Shown in pieces: positions 1 to 26,726 of a DNA stretch of 64,000 nucleotides (positions are counted from its first letter, which is position 1; the number at the start of each line of letters is the position of its first letter). Position numbers and translations under genes: made by a program. The stretch lies in contig NC_092091.1 of NCBI RefSeq assembly GCF_045679555.1, forward strand, positions 18,536,072 to 18,600,071, given 5' to 3'. The DNA is from Salvelinus alpinus. Taxonomy: Eukaryota; Chordata; Actinopteri; Salmoniformes; Salmonidae. The notes below the pieces were generated by a model. The model was not told the DNA's origin and ran no database searches. It worked only from the letters and a program-made list of their open reading frames with translations.

Positions 1-74
1 AATAAAGTGACATGGCCAGTTGAGGTCTGTGCTCTAGCCCCCCAACCCTGCTGTGCACAGCTATTCCCCCTCAC

Positions 75-15243
<15,169 letters not shown>

Positions 15244-16349
15244 CCTGGAATGACAGAGAGAGAGAGAAATACAGACAGACCGACACAGTCCAGTTAGCAG
15301 AGTTGGACTGCTAGTTAAGGATCATATCACCTCCACCTTATCCGACACCCTAGACCCACTACAATTTGCATACCGCCCTAACTGATCCATGGAGGACGCA
15401 ATCACCATTGCACTGAACACTGCCCTACCCATCTGGACAATAGAAATACCTATGTAAGAATGCTGTTCATCAACTATAGCTCAGCCTTCAACACCATAGT
15501 GTTCTCCAAGCTCATGACTAAGCTCAGGACCCTAGGTCTGAACACCGTCCTGTGCAACTGGGTCCTGGACATCCTGATGGGCCGACACCAGGTGGTGAAG
15601 GTAGGCAACAACACCTCTGCCATGCTGATCCTCAACACTCAGCACCCTTCTGTACTCCCTGTTCACCCATGCGTGGCCATGCAAGTCTCCAACTCAATCA
15701 TCAACTTTGCTGTCGACACAACAGTGGTAGGCCTGATTGCCAACAATGTTCCAGGAAAATAATCTCTCCTTCAACGTCAACAAAATGAAGGAGCTGATTG
15801 CTGACTACAGGAGACAGCAGAGAGAGAACGCCCCCTTCCACATCAATGGGGCCGCAGTTTAGAGGGTGAAAAGCTTCAAGTTCCTTGGCGTGTACGACAG
15901 TGTGGTGAAGAAGGCGCAACAGCGGCTTGGTCCCTAAGACCTCACAAACTTCTACAGATGCACCATTGAGAGCATCCTGTTGGGCTGTATCACCGCCTGG
16001 TACGGCAATTGCGCCATCTGCAACCGCAGGTCTCTCTAGAGTGTGGTGCGGTCAGCCCAACGCATTACCGGGGGCACACTGCCTGCCCTCCAGGACATCA
16101 TCAGTACCCAGTGTCACAGGAAGGCAAAAAAGATAATCAAGGGCCTCAGCCACCCGAGCCAGGGCCTGTTCACCCTGCTACCATCTAGAAGGTGGAGACA
16201 GTACAGGTGCATCAAAGCTGGGACCAAGAGACTGAGAAACAGCTTCTATATCCAGGCCATCAGACCGTTAAACAGTCACCACTAGCCGGCCTCCGGCCAG
16301 TACCCTGTCCTGATCCTTAGACACTGTTCTAGCCGGCTACCACCCGGTA

Positions 16350-18797
16350 CTCTCGGAAAGTATTCAGACCCCTTGACTTTTTCCACATTTTGTTATGTTA
16401 TAGCCTTATTCTAAAATGTATTAAGAATTTTTTTTAAATATCAATCTACACACAATACTCCATAATGACAAAGTGAAAATAGGATTTTTGCACATTTATT
16501 AAAAATAAAAACATAAATATCTTATTATTCAGACCCTTTGCTATGAGACTCGAAATTGAGCTCAGGTGCATCCTGTTTCCATTGATCATCCTTGAGATGT
16601 TTCTATAACTTGATTGGAGTGGACCTGTGGTAAATTCTTTTGACTGGACATGATTTGGAAAGGCACACAACTGTCTGTAGTTGACAGAACATGTCAGAGC
16701 AAAAACCAAGCCGTGAGGTCAAAGTAATTGTCCGTAGAGCTCCGAGACAGGATTGTGTCAAGGCACAGATCTGGGGAATGGTACCAAACCATTTCTGCAG
16801 CATTGAAGGTCCCCAAGAACATAGTGGCCTCCATCATTCTTAAACGGGGGGATTTTGTAACCACCAAGACTCTTCCTAGAGTTGGCCGCCCGGCCAAACT
16901 GAGCAATCGTGGTAGATGGGGCTTGGTTAGGGAGGTGACCAAGAACCCAATGGTCACTCTGACAGAGCTCCAGAGTTCCTCTGTGGAGATGGGAGAACCT
17001 TCCAGAAGAAAAACCATCTCTGCAGCAGTCCACCAATCATGCCTTTATGGTAGAGTGGCCAGACGGAAGCCACTCCTCAGTAAAAGGCACATGACAGCCC
17101 ACTTGGAGTTTGCCAAAAGACACCTAAAAGACTCTCAGACCATGAGAAACAAGAAGCATGGTGGTGGCAGCATTATCCTCTCTTGGGTAGGGGGCAGTAT
17201 TTTGAAGTTTGGATGACAAATGTGCCCAAAGTAAACTGCCTGTTACTCAGGCCCAGAAGCTAGGATATGCATGGTAGTATTGGTAGTATTGGATAGAAAA
17301 GTTTCTAAAACTGTTAAAATAATGTGTGTGAGTATAACAGAACTGATATGGCAGGCAAAAACCAGAGGAAAATCCATCCAGGAAGTGGGATTTGTTTTAT
17401 GTGAGTTGTTTTCCATTGAATGCCTATTGACTATGTTATGGGTTAGGGCCCAGATTGTAGTTTCTATGGCTTCCACTAGATGTCAACAGTCTTTAGACAT
17501 GCTTTCAGGCTTGTATTTTGAAAAACCATGAGTAAAAATACCTTTTGGCCAGTGGTCAGGGGAAGTATGCAGAGCTGGATTGGGCGCATGACCGTGAGCG
17601 CACCGTTCGTTGTTTTTCCTTTCTATTGAAAATGCTATTGTCCGGTTGAAATATTATTGATTATTTAGACAATAGACAACCTGACGATTAATTATAACCA
17701 TCGTTTGACATGTTTCAACAAACTTTACTGGTACTATTAGGATGTATTCGTCTGCATGTTTTGACCGCCCTGGAGCCAGTGTATTACTGAACAAAACGCG
17801 CCAACAAAACTGAATTTTTGGGACATAAAGAGGGACTTTATCGAACAAAACAAACATTTATTGTGTAACAGGGAGTCTTGTTAGTGCAACCATATGAAGA
17901 TCATCAAAGGTAAGTGATTCATTTTATCGCTATTTCTGACTTTTGTGACTCCTCTACTTGGCTGGAAAATGTTTGTATGCTTTTGTAAGCGGGGCGCTGT
18001 CCTCAGATTATCGCATGGTATGCTTTCGCCGTAAAGCCTTTTTGAAATCTGATACAGCAACTGGATTAACAAGAAGTTAATCTTTAAGCCGATGTATAAC
18101 ACTTGTATATTTTATTAATGTTTATTATGAGTATTTCTGTATTTTGAGTTTGGCGCTCTGCAATTTCACCAGAAGAAGTTATACTGTGGGGATGTTTTTC
18201 AACGGCAGGGACTGAGAGACTAGTCAGGATCGAGGGAAAGGAACAGAGAAAAGTACAGAGAGATCCTTAATGAAAACCTGCTCCAGAGCACTCAGGACCT
18301 CAGACTGGGGCGAGACAAGCACCCAGCCAAGACAACGCAGGCATGGCTTCGGGACAAGTCTCTGAATGTCCTTGAGTGGCCCAGCTAGAGCCCGGACTTG
18401 AACCTGATCGAACATCTCTGGAGAGACCTGAAAATAGCTGTGCAGTGACACTCCTCATCCAACCTGACAGAGCTTGAGAGGATCTGCAGAGAAGAATGGG
18501 AGAAACTCCCCAAATACAGGTGTGTGTCTTCATACCCAAGAAGACTCTAAGCTGTAATTGCTACCAAAGGTGCTTCAACAAAGTACCGAATAAAGGGTCT
18601 GAATACTTATGTAAATGTGATATTTCATTTTTTAAATGTTATTTATATGGGAAAACAATTCAAATTTTTTTTTTTTGCTTTGTCATTATGGGGAATTGTG
18701 TGTAAATTGATGAGGGATAAAAACAAATCTATTTTAGAATAAAGGTGTAATGCAACAAAATGTGGAAAAAGTCAGAATACTTCCCGAATGCACTGTA
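16350..18797 (+). mobile_element. Tc1/mariner transposon A, interrupted
   Basis: The ends carry the family termini cggaaagtattcagacccct on the left and acttcccgaatgcactgta on the right. The left terminus has lost its first bases. An N-terminal transposase segment (16728-17160) reads [20 protein letters not shown], then [11 protein letters not shown], then KHGGGSI. It has lost about 25 codons around the first catalytic Asp, is interrupted by the repeat at 17185-18172, and resumes at 18173 with a degenerate C-terminal half. Pseudogene. Confidence 0.88.
17185..18172 (+). repeat. About 1 kb repeat inserted inside Tc1 transposon A
   Basis: Begins ttgggtagggggcagtattt and ends near ctgcaatttcaccagaag, splitting the GGGSI...WG motif of the transposase. 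It contains tactcaggcccagaagctag, a word common in salmonid dispersed repeats. I see no coding region and cannot name the family with confidence. Confidence 0.6.
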
Positions 18798-18900
18798 CAT
18801 AGAGTCATTGAACACTGGTCACTTTAATAATGTTTACATGCTGTTTTACCCACTTCATATTTACAGTATATACTGTATTCTAGTCAATAGGTTCATTTGG

Positions 18901-20028
18901 ATTTTCCAAGCTCTGATGCTGCTGGTGGTCATTAGTAGCCTACCAAACTTGCTAACTGCCTGGTACTCAGCACTCTATTGTCCCTATCATCACCCTGACA
19001 TCAATGAAAATGTAATAAAAATTGTAATCAAACACTTCATGAGAGCCCATGAGCTCATGTTGCGCAACCTTTCTATAGGCTAACATTTCTATGTGCATGA
19101 GAAAACTATTAAAAAAAAGAGGAGGATCCCATCAGGGCTAGGCCTACTATATTTATTTCTCAACTTTCTTAATATTTAGCACATTGCTTCTCTTTAAAAC
19201 AGGAGTATAGCCTACCTGGCTGGCATGAAAATGAACCACGGGAAAAGCATCCATTCGCTGTATTTTTTTCTCCTGGCCCTGTTTGGAGACCGTTGCATGA
19301 TAATGGTCCATTCTAAATTAAACACATTTCACACATATATTATTTAGTATATCTAAAGACAAGATTAAATCAACAACGGTCTGATGGGTGACAATATTAG
19401 CCTATCACTTGTGATTTATATATTATCACTTGACGCCCAGCTTGTGTGCAGTAAGGCAAGAAACAGTGCATGCCTTTTTTGGCGACTTTTTCAAATCATT
19501 GTCAAACACCTCATGTAGCCTAGGCCATAGGCCTATATGTTTTGATAAGGTTTGTATCACAACTAACCGCTGTACAACGGTTGTAGAGCCTAACTGGCAT
19601 ACATGCGCAGCTCATTTGCGGTCACTTGAGAATAGTGTTTTGCCGCTAATTAATTGCCTTTTACAACATTTGCGCTTATAGGCTACTAGTGTGTGCGCAT
19701 TGCTACGCTTATAATGTGAGCTTGAAGATCTTTTTTAATAATAACTTGCAGATATTGTACAATCCAGGTGTACAAAGCTCTTAGAGACTTACCCATAAAG
19801 ACTGTAATCGCTGCCAACGGTGATTCTAACATGTTTTGACTCAGGGTTGTGAATACTTATGTAAATTAGATATTTCTGTATTTCATTTGCAATAAATTTG
19901 CCAAAATGTCTAATAACATGTTTTCAGTTTGCCATTATGGGATATAGGTGAATTCAGGCTGTAACAAAACAAAATGTGGAATAAGTCAAGGGGTATGAAT
20001 ACTTTCTGAAAGCACTTGCATACATATT
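18901..20028 (+). mobile_element. Composite of unidentified repeat and Tc1 3' remnant
   Basis: About 19780-20028 reads as the 3' end of a Tc1 element: gtgaatacttatgtaaat, then aacaaaatgtggaataagtc, then gggtatgaatactttctga. The preceding 19200-19760 looks like another dispersed repeat that I cannot classify. Both sit inside the 3' UTR of the LINE ending at 20205. Confidence 0.55.
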
Positions 20029-20205
20029 TATAGACTCTGACATTGTTCGTTCTGATATTTCTTAATTTTTGGTATTTGGCTTATTGTTTTGTATTGTTAG
20101 GTATACTGCACTGTTTGAGGTAGATGCATAAGCATTTCTCTGCACCTGCGATTACAATCAGCAAAATATGTATACACAACCAATAAAATGGTATTTTATT
20201 TTATT

Positions 20206-21064
20206 TGCTATTGATCTGTTAAATAACAGAGTGTTGTGGATGACCTGTATGCTCCCCATGAGTACCTTAAAGAGTTTAAGTCAAGTCAGTCAAAGGATTG
20301 GCCTGTCACCCAGAGACTAGTCTTGCATAGCCATACCTCCAAATTACGTTGTTGTCACGCCTCCTTTGAGACATAAGTAAATACTAAGAGTCATACAGAA
20401 TAATGGGGTGTATACTGGTTTTAAGCCTCTAGCTGATTTCTGAGAGCCAGGAAACTCCCCTAATCCCAGACTGCAGAGGAACAGACTTCACGGGTTCTGA
20501 GGCATCTCCCCAAACTGCAGCTCCTAGATCCCTACTTGATTAGTAATTGGAGGATACACTTGAAAATAAAGATTTGAATGATGTTGAACCTGCAGGAGAA
20601 AAACAAATGAGACGACTCTGAGTCCATCTGGCACACAGAAGGAAACCTTTGGAAAATACTGGAAATTCCCCCATGTACTGTAATGCAATTAAGGCCAATT
20701 AAGAAATCGTCAGCAACATTCCAACCCAGAAGAAGGGGAATTCAGTTAAACTTGAGAGGAACGTTGTTGACATGATAACCTACTGTATCACACAATCTAT
20801 CCTCTTCACTGACTACCTCTCCAAAATCTATCAAGCAAGGACCTGGAATGTTTTTAACAGAGGTTCTGACCCGTATTGTTTCAGCTTGTTACTCCTTCAT
20901 CCAAAAAACAGTGCCAAGGTTAGTGTGAAAGACATGCTGAGCCAGTTTGAAATCATTACTTGGTCCATTAGTCAAAGCATGAAGCCAGGTCTTGTTGGGA
21001 CGTAACCACACAAGCTCTAAGTCCCTCATCTCACAGTTACTATGCTCCCAGTCCCAATGCAGAC
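20206..21064. other. Intergenic or 5'-intron DNA, no feature seen
   Basis: No recognisable gene, RNA or repeat family. It is moderately AT-rich and appears unique. A 77-codon open frame at 20772 has no recognisable homology. Confidence 0.4.
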
Positions 21065-21067
21065 TGG

Positions 21068-21192
21068 GGATGTGTCCTAAATGGCAGCATATTCCCTATA
21101 TAGTGCACTAGTTTTGACCAGAGCCCTATGGGTCCTGATCAAAGGTAGTGCATTACATAGGGAATTACGAATAGGGTGCTATTTGGGACCTG
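21068..21192. repeat. Palindromic MITE, copy 3
   Basis: The left arm attccctatatagtgcacta pairs imperfectly with the right arm tagtgcattacatagggaat. The ends carry the family word aaatggcagc / gctatttggga. Same family as 10630. Confidence 0.8.
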
Positions 21193-22885
21193 GTCAAAGC
21201 AGAGCACTCAACAACTAGGCCCATAAACGCTGATAAAGCGACCTGGCTTGAATTTGGCCCCAGGTCTCAGCCCCTGATTTGGCCCAGGTGTTAACATGGC
21301 AGGAGACGAGTCTGGGCAAACGCCTGTTAGCACTTTGTCTTCCCGTCTGGTGTGAGTAAACGTTGACAGACAGGCAGACAGACAGGCGGGTAGACGGACA
21401 GACAGACAGCTGGACGGACAGACACGCACGCATGTCACACACACACGTAGCTGGAAAAACAGCGTCCAACAGATAGGGGAATGTGCGTGTGTGTATGCGT
21501 GTGTGACCAGATGTGCTAGAGGGCTTCAAGGCATCCATGGGCCGTTAAACATTTCCTGAGCACTGCCCACTCCAACAAACGCTCTCTCAACCCCCAATAA
21601 ATATGCATCAGCTAACCCTGCTGCCATCCCTCCCCAACCCTCAGTATGCAGCGATTGCCTCCCCAGTCAGGTCAAATTCCACACATTGCTGTCCCCAGAA
21701 CAGCTGAACAAGTCACGGAAGAAAATATGCCACAATTTGGCTGAATTACGTTAAAGTTGTTGACTAGCTGAACTATTCCTTGGCTGAGTCAACTGTGTAA
21801 TTGGCCCAGTGGGTCTGTCCAGCGTTTTGAAACTGCACAGCTCATGGGTTGTTGTTATTTTCACTTAAGTGTGTAATTATAACTTGACACTGTGGAGAAA
21901 TTATGCTTTTGGCTGATAAAATGTGCTTGGTTACGGTTAAGAGGTTTATCTCTCTGTCTCTCTTTCAGTTTCTCTTTCTCTCTACTCCTCCCTCCCTCTC
22001 TCCTCCCTTTCTCCCACTCTCTGGTATCTGTTGGAGCAGTACTGGGCTAGCCCCCAGAGAGAGAGGAGGAGGTTTGTTTCAGCCCCTCGCCTGCCAGCCT
22101 GCAGGCCCAAATTATTTTCAGCTGTGAGCTAAGCGCTGGTTACATGTTTGAGGGGAAACATCAACATTTTTTCCCCCTTCCCTCTCTTCTCTCTCTGCCA
22201 CTTCTTTCTCTACTGAAACCAAACAGGAAAAAAATTCAGAATAGAAATCCAGTGGATGGGGATGGGGGGAGGGGACATAAGAAGAATGTATGTAGCCTCA
22301 GAAAAGTGTAGTTTTACATTTAATTTATTTTCTGGGTCAGCAAGAGGGGGGTGAGCATCACAGAGGAGAAGAACAGGGGGAGGAGAGAGTAAATGGAGGG
22401 AGAGAGAGGAAAGAGGGAAGGAAAGTAGATATTGTGAAGAATATTATGAGTATAATGTTACACTGTGAAAAAGTTGAGGGTTTCAGCTCTCATTCATTGT
22501 TTGGAGCCCCAGGGTGAGAACACAAAGTGCTGTTCTATGAGTTCTGTTTGGCTCACTAAAGCACAGTATTCAATACAGTTGAACTTGTTCCATGGACCCT
22601 GAGGAACACTTTATTGTTGAGTTGAATGTTGAGTGTAACTCATGTTGACCATTACAGGCTCCAGGTTTCTGAATGAGTCATCAAACCTGGCACTAGCAGG
22701 CAGCTCCATATGAGACTCCCCTTCACTCTGAATGTGACAGGCAGTGAATCCATACCTAATAATGCTGTAAATCTGACAGTGTTGCTTTGGTGCCCGGGCT
22801 GTTACTGTGGTAACTAAATCCATTGGAGCAAGAGAGGGGAGAGAGATAGAGTCAGCAGCAGGGTATCAGGACCCATCAGTTGCAT
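21193..22885. other. Non-coding stretch with (GACA)n and CT-rich tracts
   Basis: Holds a degenerate CAGA/GACG tetranucleotide run (21362-21430), a CT-rich run (21950-22020) and a GA-rich run (22330-22430). I recognise no gene. Confidence 0.45.
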
Positions 22886-22889
22886 AACA

Positions 22890-23126
22890 ACTTTTTTTAA
22901 TTTTTTTATTTAACCAGGCAAGTCAGTTAAGAACAAATTCTTATTTATAATGACATCCTTCCCCCTACTATACCAAACCCGGCCGATGCTGGGCCAATTG
23001 TGCGCCACCCTATGGGACTCCCAATCACAGCCAGATGTGATGCAGTCTAGATCCGAACCAGGTACTGCAATGATGCCTTTGCACTGAGATGCAGTGTCTT
23101 AGACCACTGTGTCACTCGGGAGCCCC
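22890..23126 (-). mobile_element. tRNA-derived SINE with HpaI/LINE-type tail
   Basis: On the minus strand the head is gagtgacacagtggtctaag (A box) with a B-box-like ctggttcggatctag. The tail is aacttgcc-type: cttaactgacttgcctggtt followed by an AT-rich end. Related to the SINEs at 51395 and 52165. Confidence 0.8.
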
Positions 23127-23199
23127 AAATTTGAGCTGTTCTTGCCATAATATGGACTTGGTCTTTTACCAAATAGGGCTCTCTTCTGTTTACCACCCC

Positions 23200-23537
23200 T
23201 ACCTTGCACAACACAACTGATTGGCTCAAATGCATTAAGGAAAGAAATTCCACAAATTATCTTTTAACAAGGCACACCTGGTAATTGAAATGAATTGGTT
23301 GAGAGAATACAAAGAGTGTGCAAAGATGTCATCAAGGCAAAGGGTGGCTACTTTGAAGAATCTCAAATCTCAAATATATTTAGATTTGTTTAACACTTTT
23401 TGGTTACTACATGATTCCATATGTGTTATGTCATAGTTTATATGTCTTCGCTATTATTTTACAATGTAGAAAATAGTAAACATGAAGAAAAACTCTTGAA
23501 TGAGTAGGTGTTCTAAAACTTTTGACTGGTACTGTAC
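23200..23537 (+). mobile_element. Tc1-like transposon 3' end
   Basis: Ends with aacttttgactggtactgta, a typical inverted terminus of one salmonid Tc1 family. It is preceded by ttctacaatgtagaaaatag-like sequence and a degraded transposase tail. The left end is missing. Confidence 0.75.
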
Positions 23538-23739
23538 ATACATACGAAATATATGTTATCTGTGACCTTACGTCCCTATATTAACATTCACATACCATCT
23601 TCCTTGTCTTATAGTGACTCCAACCCCCTGCAGTTTCCTACTAGGCTCACTCCTATGTTGTTTATGTAACTGTAGCTGCCTCCAGATACCCAGTGACCAT
23701 CCATCCGCTGATAGGAATCTCCTGCTGTCCTGTTGGATT

Positions 23740-23912
23740 TGTTATGAAGAATCTCAAATCTCAAATATATTTAGATTTGTTTAACACTTTTTTGGCTACT
23801 ACATGATTCCATGTGTTATTTCATAGTTTTGATGTCTTCACTATTATTCTACAATGTAGAAAATAGTAAAAAATAAAGAAAAACCCTGGAATGAGTTCGG
23901 TGTCCCACAAAG
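23740..23912 (+). mobile_element. Duplicate of a Tc1-like 3' tail
   Basis: Repeats gaagaatctcaaatctcaaa and the tacaatgtagaaaatagtaa block found at 23355-23500, then stops at gttcggtgtcc before the terminal inverted repeat. It is a second partial copy in the same orientation. Confidence 0.7.
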
Positions 23913-24485
23913 AGCTGCAGACAAACACTGCTATAACCTATACAAATCACACCATTGGGCCTGACCTGCCTGAGCAATGTGGACAATATCAGTGGCACAC
24001 TGACTAGCTAACCCACTGGTGGCCTGGACAGCCTTTCACAAAGGAACCTGTCCTGCTTTACATGAGACACGAACAAAACTGGGTCATGTTTACTAGTGCG
24101 CAACATTTCAGATAGTACCTGCCCATTTCGGCCCGTTTGCTTCTGATTCATGCCTAATGAATACAACCCAGGATACACGCAGCCAGGTCAAGGAAACAGA
24201 CAATAATAGCAAAGAGGAGACATCGTGATATTCCACAACAATAGGACAACTGAGACTCTCCACTGTCAACTTCAGATTCCTGATTTTCAAGACATCTGTG
24301 ACTAAATACGAGTCTGCATTCCTGTTGCCTCACGGCACCTCCCGGCACCTCACAGTGAGTTAGCTATGGGCTTGTCAGTGACTTTGTCAGTGCCAGTATA
24401 ACTGGTGTGTTTATTGGTGTGGAATCAGCATTTATGACTTATCTAGAAGGTCCCTGAAGGGATGTTCAGTGTCAGTGCTGAGGGG

Positions 24486-24675
24486 TGGCAGGTAGCCTAG
24501 TGGTTAGAGCGTTGGGCCACTAGCCTAAAGGTTGCTAGATTGAATCCCCGAGCTGACAAGGTAAAATCTGTCGTTTTGCCCCTGAACAAGGCAGTTAACC
24601 CACTGTTCCTAGGCTGTCATTGTAAATAAGAATTTGTTCTTAACTGACTTGCCTAGTTAAATAAATAAATAAAAG
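24486..24675 (+). mobile_element. HpaI-type tRNA-derived SINE
   Basis: A box ggtagcctagtggttagagc and B box gctagattgaatccccgag, with ggcagttaaccc containing the HpaI site GTTAAC. The tail is cttaactgacttgcctagtt followed by (AAAT)n. Near full length. Confidence 0.9.
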
Positions 24676-26290
24676 GTCCTGTGTTGTCTGTGTTGAGTCT
24701 TGCTGTTGTCAGTTCTGTTGTCTGTGTTGAGTTTTGCTGTTGTCAGTTCTATTGTCAGGGGTGAGTCTTGCTATTGTCAGTTCTGTTGTCTGTGTTGAGT
24801 CGTGCTGTAGTCAGTTCTGTTGTCAGTGTTGAGTCTTGCTGTAGTCAGTTCTGTTGTCAGTGTTGAGTCTTGCTGTTGTCAGTTCTGTTGTCTGTGTTGA
24901 GTCTTGCTGTTGTCTGTTCTGTTGTCAGTGTTGAGTCTTGCTGTTGTCAGTTCTGTTGTCAGTGTTGAGTCTTGCTGTTGTCAGTTCTGTTGTCAGTCGT
25001 GAGTCTTGCTGTTGTCAGTTCTGTTGTCAGTGGTGAGTCTTGTTGTTGTCAGTGTTGAGTCTTGCTGTTGTCAGTTATGTTGTCAGTGGTGAGTCTTGTT
25101 GTTGTCAGTGCTGAGTCTTGCTGTTGTCAGTTCTGTTGTCAGTGTTGAGTCTTGCTGTTGTCAGTTCTGTTGTCAGTGCTGAGTCTTGCTGTTTTCAGTT
25201 CTGTTGTCAGTGTTGAGTCTTGCTGTTGTCAGTTCTGTTGTCAGTGTTGAGTCTTGCTGTTGTCAGTTATGTTGTCTGTGTTGAGTCTTGCTGTTGTCAG
25301 TTCTGTTGTCAGTGCTGAGTCTTGCTGTTGTCAGTTCTGTTGTCAGTGGTGAGTCTTGTTGTTGTCAGTGCTGAGTCTTGCTGTTGTCAGTTCTGTTGTC
25401 AGTGTTGAGTCTTGCTGTTGTCAGTTCTGTTGTCAGTGCTGAGTCTTGCTGTTGTCAGTTCTGTTGTCAGTGGTGAGTCTTGTTGTTGTCAGTGCTGAGT
25501 CTTGCTGTTGTCAGTTCTGTTGTCAGTGTTGAGTCTTGCTGTTGTCAGTTATGTTGTCTGTGTTGAGTCTTGCTGTTTTCTGTTCTGTTGTCAGTGTTGA
25601 GTCTTTCTGTTGTCAGTGTTGAGTCTTGCTGTTGTCAGTTCTGTTGTCAGTGGTGAGTCTTGTTGTTGTCAGTGCTGAGTCTTGCTGTTGTCAGTTCTGT
25701 TGTCAGTGCTGAGTCTTGCTGTTTTCAGTTCTGTTGTCAGTGTTGAGTCTTGCTGTTGTGAGTTCTGTTGTCAGTATTGAGTTTTGCTGTTGTCAGTTCT
25801 GTTGTCAGTGGTGAGTCTTGTTGTTGTCAGTGCTGAGTCTTGCTGTTGTCAGTTCTGTTGTCAGTGTTGAGTCTTGCTGTTGTCAGTTATGTTGTCTGTG
25901 TTGAGTCTTGCTGTTTTCTGTTCTGTTGTCAGTGTTGAGTCTTTCTGTTGTCAGTGTTGAGTCTTGTAGTTGTCAGTTCTGTTGTCAGTGGTGAGTCTTG
26001 TTGTTGTCAGTGCTGAGTCTTGCTGTTGTCAGTTCTGTTGTCAGTGCTGAGTCTTGCTGTTTTCAGTTCTGTTGTCAGTGTTGAGTCTTGCTGTTGTGAG
26101 TTCTGTTGTCAGTATTGAGTTTTGCTGTTGTCAGTTCTGTTGTCAGTGTTGAGTCTCGCTGTTGTCAGAGCTGTTGTTCATGTTCAGTCTTGCTGTTGTC
26201 AGTGTTAAGTCTTGAAGTGGTCAGTGGAGTTGTCAGTAATATTGCCAGTGATAAGTCTCGCTATTGTGAGTAGTGTTGTCAGTTTTATCT
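24676..26290. repeat. Minisatellite, 34-bp and 21-bp units with a 338-bp higher-order repeat
   Basis: About 1.6 kb made of variants of gttgagtcttgctgttgtca plus gttctgttgtcagt (34 bp), mixed with a shorter 21-bp unit (ggtgagtcttgttgttgtca). Rare variants such as ctgttttctg recur exactly 338 bp apart (25573 and 25911), as do ctgttttcag variants (25719 and 26057). It starts directly at the poly-AAAT tail of the HpaI SINE. No continuous open frame. Confidence 0.95.
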
Positions 26291-26659
26291 GCATGGCCAG
26301 TGTCTTAGAGCTCTGGAGGCCTGCCTGGCGCTCCTCACAGCTGCTTCACATAAAGATTTCATCCTACTGACCGTCCTGTCCCGTAGGAACTAACGCCATG
26401 ACATCACCTCTCTTCTCAGGGAGCCTCCAGAATAGGGGAGCGCTCAGTAATTTCCACATACCTTAAAAGGACAAGGCCCCAGATATCCCAGCTAGCCAGA
26501 AGGGCCGCTACACCAAAGAGGGACTGTCCTGGATGATGATTCACTATAGTGGTTGAACTCTAATTGCTGCCCCAAGGAGACGGACTACAGTAGCAGAGCA
26601 GCAGAGCCAGATGGAGAGAGCTGCTCAAAACTGCAGAAGAGATTTGCAGTTTTTTTTCG

Positions 26660-26726
26660 CTCTCTGTCTCTGTCTCTGTCTTTGTCTCTGTCTTTGTCTC
26701 TGTCTCTGTCTCTCTCTCTCTCTCAG
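26660..26726. repeat. (CTCTGT)n/(TC)n tract
   Basis: Simple pyrimidine repeat: tctctgtctctgtctttgtc units followed by (TC)n. Confidence 0.85.

Larger units (their letters stand above)
15305..20205 (+). mobile_element. LINE copy split by two later insertions
   Basis: 5'-truncated LINE of the same family as the 29 kb copy. RT remnants occupy 15316-16285, and more 3' UTR follows at 18798-18900 after a Tc1. The characteristic LINE 3' end (aagcatttctctgcacctgc, then ccaataaaatgg) is found only at 20130-20190. In-frame stops and an altered FADD motif ([10 protein letters not shown]) mark it as dead. It lies upstream of the first dennd2a coding exon. Confidence 0.75.

Noticed and set aside
24676..26290. 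CRISPR-like array
   Set aside because: The units are directly tandem with no unique spacers, and the genome is clearly eukaryotic. It is a minisatellite.
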